This document shows positions 22,035-34,989 of a stretch of 50,492 nucleotides of DNA, in pieces (within the stretch, counting starts at the first letter, position 1; each line of letters begins with the position of its first letter). A model generated the notes under the pieces. That model searched no databases and was not told where the DNA came from. It saw only the letters and a list, made by a program, of their open reading frames with translations. Both the position numbers and the translations under genes were made by a program. Source of the stretch: Ophiosphaerella korrae (lineage: Eukaryota; Ascomycota; Dothideomycetes; Pleosporales; Phaeosphaeriaceae); assembly GCA_028456385.1 (NCBI GenBank), contig JALNQF010000304.1, forward strand, positions 1-50,492, written 5' to 3'.

Positions 22035-25000
22035 ATGTTCTCCAATGCGCTGAAGTCGTTTACTTCCAACATATCCAGCAACTATATCGTCAGCCCGCAG
22101 CCCACCTCCTTCTCGGGGCCATGGAAGATCTACGATGCAAAGAAGAAGTCGACAGGGAAGCCAGCTTCCATATTCGTCTTTGAGAGGAAGTCGCTAGAGC
22201 CTCCAGCCGGCGCTGGCTTTGGGGGCAGGTCTGCTGCCTCGGGGCTGAAGCGAGCACACGAAGAGGTTGTAGAAAGGCTCAAGAAAGAGGCCAGCTCGTT
22301 GGCACGCCTAAGACACCCCAGCGTACTGGAGCTTGTCGAGCCGGTAGAGGACATTCGGGGTGGCGGGCTCCAATTTGCCACGGAACCAGTGACTGCTTCG
22401 CTTTCTGGGCTGCTACAGGAAAAAGATGAGCAAGAAAAAGCTGGCGGTGTTGGTGGGCGCCGGAGTCGCTATGTTATTGAAGAAGCAGACGGACAGAAGC
22501 GAAGACGAGAGCTTGAGATTGATGAACTGGAGATACAGAAAGGGCTGCTTCAAATCGCCAAAGGCTTGGAGTTCTTGCACGAAAGCGCTGGATTGGTGCA
22601 TGCCAATCTCACGCCTGAGGCCATTTTTATCAATGCCAAAGTAGGAAATAGCACTTTATTTCCCCTCTTTGCTAGTTGCTGACCCTTGTGACAGTCAGAC
22701 TGGAAGATTTCAGGCCTGGGCTTCTCAACACCACCTGAAAATTCCACAAAGCCCACGTCAGTAACACCGATATCCCTCTCGGAGGCACTGAACTATGACG
22801 CGCGGCTACCACGGCACGTGCAACTCAACCTCGATTATACTTCGCCAGACTTTGTTGTGGATGGCAATGTCACACCCGCTGCAGACATGTTCAGCTTAGG
22901 CATGCTGATCATAGCTCTTTACAACTCGCCGCACAAGAGTCCAATGGACTTTAATGGAAGCTCATCCTCGTACAAACGAGCTTTCGCATCCTCGTCGTCG
23001 GTGCCGAACAAGAGCAACAACTTCATGTGCTCCCAACCAGTACCTAGAGATGTTGCGAATGGAGTGCTGGATCGCTTGATCACAAGGCGGCCCGCACAAC
23101 GCTTAGATGCCAAAGAGTTCCAACAAGCGCAGTATTTTGATAACATACTAGTATCAACCATCCGCTTCTTAGACTCACTACCCGCCAAGACTTCCAATGA
23201 GAAGTCTCAATTCTTGCGGGGCCTTCCACGTATTTTATCGCAGTTTCCCAAATCGGTCACGGAGAAAAAGATCTTGCCTGCACTACTCGAAGAAATGAAA
23301 GATCGTGAGCTGCTTACTCTAATCCTACAAAATGTTTTCAAGATCATCACAATGCTGCCAGCGGGTAAACGTGCATTTACCGAAAAAGTCATTCCTAAGC
23401 TACGAGACACTTTCCTGTCGAATTCTACAGCAAGCTCCAAGGGGGCGGCCCCAGAACGAGATAGCTTGAAAGAGGCGGGTCTCATGGTACTCCTCGAAAA
23501 CATGCACGTGGCTGCGGAGAACTCCAGTGGCAAAGAGTTCAAGGAGGATATCTTACCGATCATCAATTATGCTCTCGAGTCGCCAACACACTCATTGGTC
23601 GATGCTGCTCTTCGTACATTGCCTGTCGTACTTCCCATGCTTGATTTTTCGACTATCAAAAATGAACTCTTTCCTGTCATTGCCATCATTTTTGCGAAGA
23701 CTAGTAGCATGGGTATCAAGATCCGCGGGTTGGAGGCATTGCGGAATCTTTGTGGAGGTGGAACAGACAATCTAGATGCTGACCAAGGAGACGGTCTAAC
23801 TGGCATGGTGGAGACGTCCAAGCCAAAGAACTCGAGTGTGTCGATATTGGACAAGTACACAATCCAAGAGAAAGTGGTGCCGCTGCTTCGAGGTATCAAG
23901 ACTAAGGAGCCGGCTGTGATGGTATGTAAATCCAAATCCATGTCCACTTCAATAACTAACAAAACAACAAGATGGCTGCGCTTGATGTGTTTAGAGCCAT
24001 CAGTGCTCAAGTCGACAGCGATTTCCTTGCCATGGATGTTCTCCCCATTCTGTGGCAATTCAGCCTCGGGCCCTTACTGAATTTACCACAATTCCAGAGT
24101 TATATGACGTTAATCAAAAGCATGTCAGCGCGAGTCGAAAATGAACAAACAAGAAAATTACAAGAGCTGGGCGCTAACAGCGCGACGGCCACAACACGCA
24201 ATGAGTTTATGAGTTTTGGAGGCCCAAGTACAACGAACGGATTTGATACCACCAACGGCGGAGAGGCTGACTTTGAAGCACTTGTCCGTGGTGGTCAGCC
24301 AGGCTCTATTGGCGGTGCGGATATGCTGGGAGGTGATCCATGGGCAAATGCTTCAGCATCCGCATCATCCTCTACAACACTACCATCCCGCCCAAGCGCG
24401 AATCGCTCGAGATCATCCAATAACGCATCGCCAGCTGCAACGTTTTCCTGGTCCACTCCTCCAGTGTCTCCACCTCCACCTCATAATCCAGCTCTCAATG
24501 TAGCGAAAGCACAAGGTCGGACGGTGACTCCCGATAATACATTCGGAAGCCTTAACTCATCATTCCCAGCTATGGCACCTAGCAATCCAGGTATCGGCAG
24601 CCCATCTTTCGCCCCTCCACAACACCAATCAAAATTGCCCATGGGCATGAATAGCATGATGTCATCAACGATAACGCCATCATACGGCGGGCAAAGTAGC
24701 GGGAGTAGTATTGATTGGAGCAAAGCTTCGAATACTTCCACACTCTCATCAAACCCTTGGGGCGGAGCCTCAACTACAACAGCAAACTCGGGCGGGCTCT
24801 CGAGCTTTTCTATCGCTCCCCCGCCACAGTCTTCCAGTAGCCCTTATGCGTCTTTCAGCATCGCACCACCTAAACCGGCGAGCAACAGTTCGTTTAGCAT
24901 CGCACCGCCACCTGGTATGGGCAGTAGAACAACGAGTACGGGTAGTGGGATGAACATGAACAGTATGTCGGCGTTGAGAGCGCAGACGAATCAGCAACAA

Positions 25001-25054
25001 CAACAGCAACAGCAGCAGCAAAACCCGTGGAATGGTAGCGACAGTTTGATATAA
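22035..25054 (+). CDS. SCY1: SCY1-like pseudokinase (SCYL2 / Scy1 family)
   Basis: Three exons are inferred: 22035-22640, 22695-23921 and 23972-25054, giving 971 aa. The introns are 54 and 50 bp, both phase 0, with ACTAAC as the branch site in intron 2. The N-terminal kinase-like domain (about 30-330) opens with SGPWKIYDAKKKSTGKPASI. The catalytic loop HRD is replaced by HAN (189-191) and DFG by GLG (209-211), so catalysis is not expected. A HEAT-repeat region follows (about 340-660; for example LPRILSQFP, KEDILPIINYALESPTHSL and SLGPLLNLPQFQ). The C-terminal tail is Ser/Pro/Gly-rich, with DPW and two NPW motifs, three SFSIAPP copies and ten glutamines before NPWNGSDSLI at the very end. The family works in clathrin/AP-linked trafficking at Golgi and endosomes; that role here is inferred. 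Confidence 0.93.
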
Positions 25055-26067
25055 GATCTAGCAAAGTCTTTTTGGTTAAAAATTATATAGATTCATGATT
25101 GTGTTTTTAGGAAGGGATTTGTTTGTGAAGGGATTAGAATCAACCTTGGGTGGGAAGGAATGTATTGCACAAGCCTTTGGTATTTGGCCTAGTGCTCTTT
25201 GATTTCTTCCCCCGGTTCGCGATCATGCATGTTATACACTGTCCTATAGTTTATGAAGGGCCCACCTAGAGTTGATATGAGTGGTTCCTATGGCTATTGA
25301 ATACACGCTACGGCGCAGCGCCATTTATCACGACAATGTGATGGTGGTATTCGTCATTTTCTGTGCTGAAAGTACTGCTGCCCTTGGTTTACAATGCCAA
25401 ATAGAGCATCGCAACGCGTGAGATACATGCGCTCTGAATTGCTTTTTCCTCGTCCATGGGTCACCTGACGCCTAATATTTCGACTGACAACGAAAGATCA
25501 AGTAGCACGAACCTGAATCTCAATAGGCGTTCAAGAGAGATCCTCACACAATCTCTCGGGAAACAGAAAAAGTAGGAAATTTGCGCTTTTTATATTTATA
25601 CTAGATATATACAATAGTTTGTATACTATTGAAGAATTTGACTAGGAGTCTTCAATTGCTCTAGCTATCCTGATATATGCCCGGGAGAAAAGTTTTAGGT
25701 AGCCCAGGTATCTTTTGACTGTTGCATCTTAAGTAGCCAACATCCCACTTTTCCAGTTAACTGAGAGACAATATCAGCGATAAGCCGATATGAGAATACG
25801 GGCTTATGCCAAGCTAGGGCAAGACGTGATTTTGGCGTGGTGGGGACAAGCTAAGGCCCTGTTCGGTGTGCCAGAATTTGTGCCTGTTTATTCAAAAATA
25901 AATACAAATCGTAAATTTAAACAGCGCGTGTTCGGATCGCTGAGGGGTTTTTAATGCAGTTTGAAAGGAATTAAAACGCTAGTAACGCCAGCAATCTCTG
26001 TAACGTGTTCCACCACCATCCCGCCCACCCCACCAAAATCCACACTCCAGCACGCGTTTGATCAACA
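25055..26067. other. Intergenic: SCY1 3' region and possible left end of a DNA transposon
   Basis: GC-balanced DNA follows the SCY1 stop codon and shows no further gene. From about 25855 (AGGCCCTGTTCGGTGTGCC) the sequence may be the 5' end of the Fot1/pogo element whose transposase starts at 26068. TGTTCGG recurs at about 25930. The opposite end is lost, so terminal repeats cannot be confirmed. Confidence 0.45.
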
Positions 26068-26512
26068 ATGGGCCGCGTACAACACCATAAATCGCCTCAA
26101 AAAGAAGGTAGAATTAATCTTGCCTCTTATTTAATTAAGAGAAAAACAATTAAGAGTACGCGTAAGGCTTTAAAGTTGTTCTAAGTTCCCCATTTAACCT
26201 TGTAAGACTAGATAAAAGGAATCCTCCTAAAGAGTATAGCCTATTAACGTTAACGTAAGCTCTTACCTTTAGAGGAGTAGTCCCTTGTTTAATAGATCCT
26301 AAGCCTTAATCAACGTAGATTTCTACCCTATATTATTAACGTACAACGTATAGTAGACGTGTTACTTACTACCTATAGCTATAATCCTCTTCCTCCCCTA
26401 ATAGGTAAGAACTAAGTAGATTATTAGATTAAGAAGTAGTCTAAACATTAAATAATGTAGAATAGAAAGTTCTACTCCTAGCGTACTAAGTATAAAGACT
26501 TATGTTATAGAC
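26068..26512 (+). pseudogene. Fot1/pogo-type transposase N-terminus, RIP-decayed and truncated
   Basis: The frame begins ATG at 26068 and stays open for 38 codons (MGRVQHHKSPQKEGRINLAS...), like the N-terminal helix-turn-helix of fungal pogo/Fot1 transposases (EGRI-LA...). From 26182 the same frame continues with RIP stops in place of Gln/Trp. It shows RVP-like residues (VPHLTL), then LPLEE, IINVQRIVDVLLTTYSYNP, IGKN and WNRKF-like N-R-K-F. This order fits the CENP-B/Tc5-type DNA-binding domain of these transposases. It stops at 26512, where LTR E begins (TGTTATAG). RIP damage is slight at its start and heavy by 26200, so the island edge falls inside this gene. Confidence 0.8.
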
Positions 26513-26853
26513 GTAACAAGAGAAATCGAGATAGAGCTAATTAGTCCTAACTTAAGTACTAACAAAGTATAGGATAAGCAAGGTAATAACCTAGATTAGG
26601 AAACAAATTATAATATAAATACGTAGTAGTAATTTATAAACACGTATAATAGATTAGAGTAATCTATAAACACGTACGATAGATTAAAGGTAATCTATAA
26701 GGTTGTATAAATAGATTAGTAAAGGTATATAGTTAGTAGTAATACGTATTATTAAGATAGTATTAGTAATCTAATCTTTAACTAAGAGCGATAATACTTA
26801 ATATTACACAAATCTTCTATTATTTACAGCCTATTACTTAATTACTATATAAA
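26513..26853 (+). repeat. LTR E, left part (split by element B)
   Basis: It begins TGTTATAGACGTAACAAGAG, like the LTRs of B and C, and continues in the same layout (ATTAGTCCTAACTTAAGTAC, then ATAGATTA-type repeats). It is cut at 26853 by element B; the remainder resumes at 40932. It interrupts the Fot1/pogo transposase. Confidence 0.8.
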
Positions 26854-27250
26854 TATTATAGGTGTAACAAGAGAAATCGAGATAGAACTAATTAATCCTA
26901 ACTTAGATACTAACAAAGTATAAGATAAGTAGAGTAACAACCTTAATTAGGAGACTACCTATAACTAAGATACGTAGTAGTAATCTATAGTTACGTATAA
27001 ATAGATTAAAGTAATCTATAGTTATATACAAATAGATTAGTATAAGTATATAGTTAATAGGATACGTATTATTAGGATAGTATTAGTAATCTAATCTCTA
27101 ACCTAGAACGCTAATACTTAATATTATGTATATAAATTAACTATTATTTATAGTTATTATAGATTACTATATAAGCTTTTATTATTACTTCTTAATCTAC
27201 TAATACTTCCTAGTAGCTACCTATAGTCGACGATAGGAGGCCCTATAATA
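26854..27250 (+). repeat. 5' LTR of element B
   Basis: This 397-bp LTR begins TATTATAGGTGTAACAAGAG, where TG has become TA by RIP. It has fewer copies of the internal ATAGATTAAAGTAATCTAT-type repeat than its 3' partner. CCTTACTAATTTAG follows at 27251. Confidence 0.85.
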
Positions 27251-27254
27251 CCTT

Positions 27255-28970
27255 ACTAATTTAGTTATTATAAGAAGTAAAGCGTAAGTAGTATATAGTC
27301 TAGCTAATACAATAGTAGAAAGTTTAACTAAAAAAGAAGTTAAAGTACTCTTAAGTAGTTATAAGTTAGATAATACTATATAGAAAGTAATTAAAGACTA
27401 CTTAAATAACTTAATCTCTAAAAAAGAAGATATAAAGCTAGTAATTAACGCCCTAGAAACCTAGAATAAGAAACTCTAGGATTATATAAAATAAAATAAA
27501 GCTTAGATTAAAGTAATTATTAAAGGCTAAAACTAGATAAAATTAATTACCTAAAGACTAGAGATAAGTATAATAAAGAAACTACCTAAGATACTTATTC
27601 TTAAGAAGTTTAATAGAATAAGAGAAAAACTAAAACCTTTTATAGTATTAGTATAACTCTAGATAAATATATAAGTACTATACTTTAATATAAAAGAAAA
27701 GAAAGTAATATATATTAGAATATACTTTAAAAAAGATATAATAAGATAATTTAAACTTTACTAGTTAGACTATATAATATACGCCCTAATAATATAGAAA
27801 GATAAAACTAAAGCTATCTTTAGAAGTTATAAATACTTTACTAGATAAATAAAAGTAGTATTTAGAGATATAGATATTACCTAATAAGCTAAAAAAAGAC
27901 TTAAAAAACTTATATAAAGTAAAAGTATTTCTAAATATATATTATAGTTTAAATAACTATTATAAAATATAGAATAAAATAAAGTATCTTTAATATTATA
28001 ATTTAAGTAAGAATTAAATATAAAAATCTAATACAAAATAATTTATATAGAGAAACCTAAGATAATAGAAGCTCTAAAGAAATAGGTAATATAAATTAAT
28101 AATAATCTTTAAGAATAGAAGAAGAATAAGTATAGTAGCTAACCTAGAAACTAAGATATTAGAGACTCTATAATCCTTAACGCTAATAAAGATAGAAAAA
28201 AGAAAAAGAATAAAGACTTTATATACTTTAACTATAGCAAGAAAGGCTACTATATAAAAGACTACTAATTATTAAAAAAAAAAGTTATAGTATATTATAA
28301 ATATAGAAAACTAAGATACTTTATAAAAGATTATAGAAGTAAAAACTATAAGAAAAATAAAAAAGCCTAGTTAAAGATAACTAAAAGTAAAAAAAAAGTA
28401 CTAAAAGTATAAGCTAAACTTTAGAAGAAAGTAGCTAGAAGTAAAAAACTATAATATATAATACTCTATTAAACCTTTTATTATAAAGATAACTACTATA
28501 TATATCTTTTTAGTAAGTAAAGAGTAAGATAGTTCTTATAAAAGAATAGAGTAGTAGTAATAAAAGAAAGAATAAAAGCGTAGCTAAAAGAAATAGTATA
28601 TATAATAGACTTACTAATAGGAAACTTAGAAGGAGAAAAGCTCTAGATTCTATTAATCTAGGCTAAAGAACTAGTACTAAATAAAAAGACTACTATAGCT
28701 TCTTCTAAAAGACTATAAGAAAGTAAGAAATAAAATAGTATAAAAAGTATAGAATATACCTAGCTAGATATATATAGCTATAATAGCTATATAATAATAG
28801 ATACTAAAGAATAAAATAAAGTATAAAAATTTATTTAAAAATACTTACTAGTTATAAGTATAGAGGAAGCGTATAAAGACTAAAAAGAACATAATTCTAA
28901 AAAAATAAAGTTTATACTATTTTAAGAATAAATAAAGTAATATATAGTTATAGTAAGAAAAATACCTATA
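27255..28970 (+). pseudogene. gag relic of element B
   Basis: The plus-strand gag-like frame has two decayed CCHC knuckles near 28208-28330 (YFNYSKKGYYIKDY, then YYKYRKLRYFIKDY), with Cys-to-Tyr changes from RIP. Only one copy of the first knuckle is present, unlike element C. The frame continues into the gag-protease spacer, where element C inserted at 28976. Confidence 0.78.
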
Positions 28971-28975
28971 TAAAG
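28971..28975. repeat. Target-site duplication TAAAG, left copy (element C)
   Basis: TAAAG at 28971-28975 is repeated at 36079-36083, directly after element C. Element C's own sequence at the homologous site reads ATATAAAGAGAATAG without a break, which confirms the join. Confidence 0.93.
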
Positions 28976-29417
28976 TGTTATAGCTATAACAAGAGAAAAC
29001 TAATTTAAACTAATTAGCCTTACTATAAATAATAATAACGTATATAACTTATAAGGAAATAAACTAAGTTAAGAGACTAACTATAATAGGGACACGTAAT
29101 AAATTCGCGATTTGCAATTTTAGTAAATATAAAGTATAAAGCTAAGTACGTAATAGATTTATAATTTATAATCTTAGTAAATATAAAGTATAAAGCTAGC
29201 TAAGAAGCCTAGGTATATAGTTAATAGGATACGTATTATTAAGATAGTATTAGTAATTTAACTCTTTAACTATAAGACGCTAGTACAAGATAGTTATAAA
29301 ATATCTTCTACTATTTATAGTTATTATAGATTACTATATAAACTTTTGTTATTACTTCTTAATCTACTAACCTCTAAAGAATAGTTACCTATAGTTAATA
29401 ATAGGAAGCCTATTACA
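28976..29417 (+). repeat. 5' LTR of element C
   Basis: This 442-bp LTR runs from TGTTATAGCTATAAC to CCTATTACA. It holds two copies of a TAAATATAAAGTATAAAGCTA unit (near 29125 and 29175) with an AATTCGCGATTT-like or RIP-altered core. Confidence 0.9.
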
Positions 29418-29419
29418 CC

Positions 29420-30600
29420 TTACTAATTTAGTTATTATAAGAAGTAAAGTATAAGTAGTGTATAGTCTAGCTAATATAATAGTAAAAAGTTTAACTAAAA
29501 TAAGTAAAGCTCCTAAGAGTAGTTATAAGTTAGATAGTACTATATAGGAAATAATTAAGAATAAGATTAATAACTTAATCTTAGATAAAGAAGATATAAA
29601 GATAGTAATTAATACTTTAGAAATATAGAACAAAGAGCTTTAAGACTATATAAAGTAAAATAAAGTATAGATTAAAGCTATTATAGAAGGATAGAACTAG
29701 ATAGAATTAATTACCTAAAGACTAGAAATAAGTACAATAAAAAAACTACTAAAGATACTTATCTTTAAGAAATTTAATAGAATAAGAGAAAAACTAAAAC
29801 CCTTTATTATATTAGTATAACTCTAGATAGATATATAAGTACTATACTTTAATATAGAAGAAAAGAAAGTAATATATATTAGATTATACTTTAAAGAAAA
29901 CGTAATAAGATAGTATAAACTTTACTAGACTAACTATATAATATACTCTCTAATAATATAGAAAGATAAGACTAGAGCTATCTTTAGAAGTTATAAATAC
30001 TTTACTAAATAAATAAGAGTAGTATTTAAGGATATAAATATTACTTAATAAGCTAAAGAATAGCTAGAAAAGCTTATATAAAGCTAAAGTATTCTAAAGT
30101 ATATATTATAGTTTAAATAACTATTATAGAATATAGAATAGAATAAGTTAGCTTTAATATTATAATTTAAGTAAAGACTAAACTCTAAGATTTAATATAA
30201 AATAATCTATATAGAGAAACTATAAATACTAAAAGCTCTAAAGTAATAAGTAATATAAATTAACAATAATCTTTAAGAATAGAAGAAAAACAAGTATAGA
30301 GGTTACGCCTAGAACTATAATAAGGGAGACCCTATAATCTTTAATACTAATAAGGATAAAAAGAAGAAGAAAAATAAAGACTTTACGTACTTTAATTATA
30401 GTAGAAAAAGCTACTATATAAAAGACTACTAATTATAAAAGAAGAAGAATAAAGACTTTATATACTTTAATTATAGTAGAAAAAGCTACTATATAAAAGA
30501 CTACTAATTATAAAAGAAGAAGGATATAGTATACTATAAGTATAGGAAACCTAGATACTTTATAAAAGACTATAGAAGTAAAGACCTAAAGAAAGAAATA
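29420..30600 (+). pseudogene. gag relic of element C, zinc knuckle duplicated
   Basis: The gag-like frame runs on the plus strand. The first CCHC knuckle (YFNYSRKSYYIKDY) is present twice because of a 75-bp (25-codon) in-frame tandem duplication: the GAC of each copy starts at 30379 and 30454. The second type, YYKYRKPRYFIKDY, follows near 30530-30590. All Cys/His positions read Tyr, as RIP predicts. Elements A, B and D have only one copy of the first knuckle. Confidence 0.82.
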
Positions 30601-31759
30601 TAGTTAAAGATAACTAAAAAGAAAAAGGAAGTACTATAAGTATAAGCTAAACCTTAAGAGAAGGTAGCTAGGAGTAAAAAAGTATAATACGTAATACTCT
30701 ATTAGACTTTTTATTATAACAATAACTACTATATATATCTTTCTAGTAAATAAAAAGTAGTATAGTTTCTATAAAAATAAAGATATAGAGTAGCTATAAT
30801 AAAGAAGAGAATAAAAGCGTAGCTAGAAAAGATAGTATATATAATAGACTTACTAATAGAAGATTTAGAAAGGAAAGAGCTCTTAGTACTATTAATCTAA
30901 GCTAAAAGACTAGTACTAAATAAAGAAACTACTATAGCTACCTCTAAAAGACTATAAAGAAGTAAGAGATAAGTTAGTATAAGAAGTATAGAGTATACCT
31001 AGCTAGATATATATAGTTATAATAGCTATATAATAATAGATATAAAGGAATAAAATAAAGAATAGAGATTTATTTAAATATACTTAATAGTTATAAGTAT
31101 AGAGGAAGTGTACAAAGACTAGAAAGAACGTAATTCTAAAGAAATAAAGTTTATACTATTTTAAGAATAGATAAAGTAATATATAGTTATAGTAAGAAGA
31201 ATACCTATATAAAGAGAATAGTAATACCTTGTAAAAAAGACGTAATAGATTAACAAAGCCTATATACTAAAAGTACTAATAGTATACTATATCCTAATAA
31301 TAAATATACCTAGTAAAAGTAAATACTAGGAAGAGGATAATAAAATAATAGATCTAGAATATCTAGTATACTTTAAAGTATTATAGATATTATACCTAGA
31401 TAAGAATTATATTATATATAGAAACCCTAAGTTAAATAATAATATATAGCCTATAAGAAGAAGAGGCTATAACTATATAAGAGTAATTCTAGTAGAAGAT
31501 ATCTAAGGATAAGAAATAACCTTAGAAGATAGATACTTAGTAATAAGACCTAAACCTAAATTAATAAAGAAATACGTCTAAAGAGGACTATAGTATAAAT
31601 ATATAAATAATAAATATCTAAAACATAATAATTATAAACTTAAAGTAAGGCTATAGCTTTAGAAAGATAGATAATTTATAAAATCGCCTAAATAAAAAAA
31701 GCTAGAAAGTATAAGAGGCCTATATATTACAAAAATAAGTACGTACTAAAAAAAGAAAG

Positions 31760-34700
31760 TATAATTAATAATTAATAGTAGAGCTACAAAGAACTTTATA
31801 TCTAAGAAGTTTATAGAAATATAAGGAATAAAATATATAATAAAGAATTACTCTTAATAACTAAGTATAATTAAAGGAAAACTATTCTAAGAACTTATTA
31901 GATTTAAAATAGTTCCTTCTATATTAAAACTAGAAAGAATAACAATTAAAAATATAGTTATAGATATAATAACAATTAATAATAAACAAGATATAATATT
32001 AGAAATACTATAGTTATAGATAACTAACCTATACATTAATTAGAGAATAGAAGAAATTAATTACCTTAGAATAGATACATTAAAAGCTAATATAAGTACT
32101 TACAAAAGAGAATTCCTAAAAGAATATAAGAAATAAGAAAAATAGCTTATAGAACTAGAAGACTACTTTCTAGAATATTAACTATAAGACTTAGTAATAG
32201 AACTAGAAGAAAAAAAAAACGTAGGATAGAGCCTAGTCTATTAAAAGATAGAAGAAGAATCTAAAATTAAATAAGTATTTATCTAAAACGTAATAAAAAA
32301 AAAATAAATAAGAGAATCTAAATCTTTAGTAGTATATAGACTTATATTTATAGATAAGAAAAAGATAAGTAATAAGAGACCTTATATAGATTTTAGAAAA
32401 ACTAACGTAATTATAAATAAAAATTAATACCTATTACTATAAATAGATAAAATACAAGATAAGCTAAGAAGAGTAAAAATCTTTATAAAGTTAGATATCT
32501 AAAATACCTACTACTAAATTAGAATTAAAAAAAGTAAAAAGTAGAAAATAACATTTAGAATATAGTATAGACTATATAAATACTTAGTTATACTATTTAG
32601 CTTAATAAACGCACTAGTAGTATTCTAAGAAAGGATTAATATAGTACTAAGAAAGTATCTAGATATATTTATATTTATATACTTAGACAATATCCTTATA
32701 TTTTTAGAAATAGAGGAGGAATACGTGCAACATATATATAAAGTATTAGAGAAACTAGTAGAAAATAAACTATTTCTTAAGATAAGAAAATACAAATTCT
32801 ATATAAAGAAAATAGATTTCCTTAGATTTATTATTAAACTAGGAAAAATCAAGATTAACCTAGAAAAGATTAGATTAATTAATAAATAGCTAACACTAAA
32901 AAACCTAAAAGAAGTATAATAGTTTTATAGGCTAGCTAACTTTTATAGAAAGTTAATAGTAAGATACTTTAAAGATATAGAACTAATAATAAGACTTATA
33001 AAGAAAGATACACTATTTAAATAGATAAAGGAATATAATTAAGTATTTAAGAAGATTAAAAAGAAGTTTATGAAAAACCTAGTTATTAGAATATATAACC
33101 TAGACCTACTAGTAATAGTAAAAATAGATATATCTAATTTAGTTTATAGAATAGCACTAATATAAGAAGACCTAGAGACTAAAAAAGAATATCTAGTTAA
33201 ATACTTCTCTAAGAAAATAAAGACTATAGAACTTAACTATCTAATCTATAATAAAGAAATACTAGTAATCTATAAAGTATTAAAATAATAGAGAGTATAC
33301 TTATAAGGAGTAAAGTATTAGATAAAGGTCTATATAGAGTATAAGAATCTTACTAGATTTATAATAAATAAAGAGTTATTATAACGCTATATAAGATAGT
33401 AAGAATTCCTATTAATATTTAATATAGGAATTATATATATAAAAAGGAAAGATAACTAATTTATAAATACTTTTAGTAAAAGACTAGACTTATAAGAAGA
33501 AGTAAGCGCTACTAGTATAGTTCTAGTTAAAAACAAAAAAGGATACTTAGTCCTAAATATACTTAAGATAGCTATAATACTTAAATGGATAAGTAGTAAG
33601 CTAGACAAATAGATTTAGTAAGTAATAAAGAAAGTACCTAAAGAAATAAAGAAACTAAAAACTTAAAAAAGAATTATATAAGCTTATAAAAGAATATATA
33701 TTCTAAGAAAGATTTAAAGAGAATTTATATAATAATTCTATAAATTACTAGTATATAGTTACTAAAGAATAGATAAAATATTAGATAAACTACTACAAGA
33801 CTATTATATTCTAAAAGTAAGATAATTAGTAATAGAAGTACTATAAGACTATATAGAATACTAGAGAAATAAATATAATAAATATATACTATATAGAATA
33901 CTATAACTAGTAAAAGTACTAGAATAACTATAGAGAGTTATTACGATAGACTTTATTACAAAGTTACCTAAGTCTAAAGACTTAATATTAGGAGTTAAGT
34001 ATAATAGAATTCTTATAATAGTAGATAAACTTATAAAGTATATATACTTCTAACTATATAAAGAGAAAAGTAGAATAGAGGTTACTATATACTAGGTCCT
34101 AAGAATAGTAATTAGTTAATATAGACTACTAGACAAAATTATTATAAATAGAGATATATAATTTATATTAAAACTATAGGAAATAATAATAGTGTAATTA
34201 GGAATATAGTATATAATATCTATAGTATACTACCTATAAATAGATAGATAATTAGAACAAATAAATTAGATAGTAGAATAATACCTAAGATACTACTTTA
34301 ACTACAATTAGAATAATTAGGTATAACTACTACTTATAGTATAGTTAGTATATAATAGCGTAAAGAATATAGTAATAAAAGTATTACTTTTCTTTATAAA
34401 CTATAGATTCGAGCCTAATATATATTAGATACTAAGAAATTAGATATTTTAGTCTCTAAGAAGAGAAAACTTTACTAATAGACTTAAAGATATATATAAT
34501 TAACTAAGATAGGATATAGAGTTTATATATAATTATATAACTAAGTACTATAATAAGAGATATAAAGAAAGACTCTAATTTAGAAAGAGAGAAAAAGTAT
34601 AGTTAGTATAAAAGAATATTAAGAGTAAATAACTAAGTTTAAAACTAGACTACGTTAAGATAAGACTATATAAAGTTAAGAAGAAAGTTATACTAGTTAT

Positions 34701-34985
34701 ATTTAAATTAAAACTACTAAATAAGATAAGGATATACTTAACCTTCTATATAGTACTACTTAAGATAGTACTATAGAACGTAGAACTACTAGTATATAAA
34801 GTAAACACGTATAGAAAATAAAAAGAATAAGAAGTTAAAGAAATCTTATAGTATTAGTTCTATAATAAAAAAAACTACTACTTAGTAGAATAGATAAGTA
34901 TAAATAAAAAAGGATAACTATAAAAGAAAACCTAGGAACTAGAAGATAACCTTAATTACTTTAAGAAACTAGAGGAGTTCTAAAG
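31760..34985 (+). pseudogene. pol relic of element C (PR-RT-RNaseH-INT-chromodomain)
   Basis: This is the clearest pol in the window. The protease motif NSRATKNFI (decayed DSGAT) is near 31769-31800. RT has KLDIQNTYYQIRI near 32500 and FIYLDNILIF near 32672-32700, where YLDD has become YLDN. RNase H starts at VKIDISNL near 33120. Integrase shows all three acidic residues: ID-FITKLP near 33948, INRDIQFI near 34146 and RQLEQINQIVEQYLR near 34250-34290. The chromodomain pattern is near 34800-34980 (VKEIL, YYLVEQ, KLEEF). The frame is held from RT through integrase, and nearly all stops are TAG or TAA at Gln/Trp sites. It is inactive. Confidence 0.9.
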
Positions 34986-34989
34986 TTAA

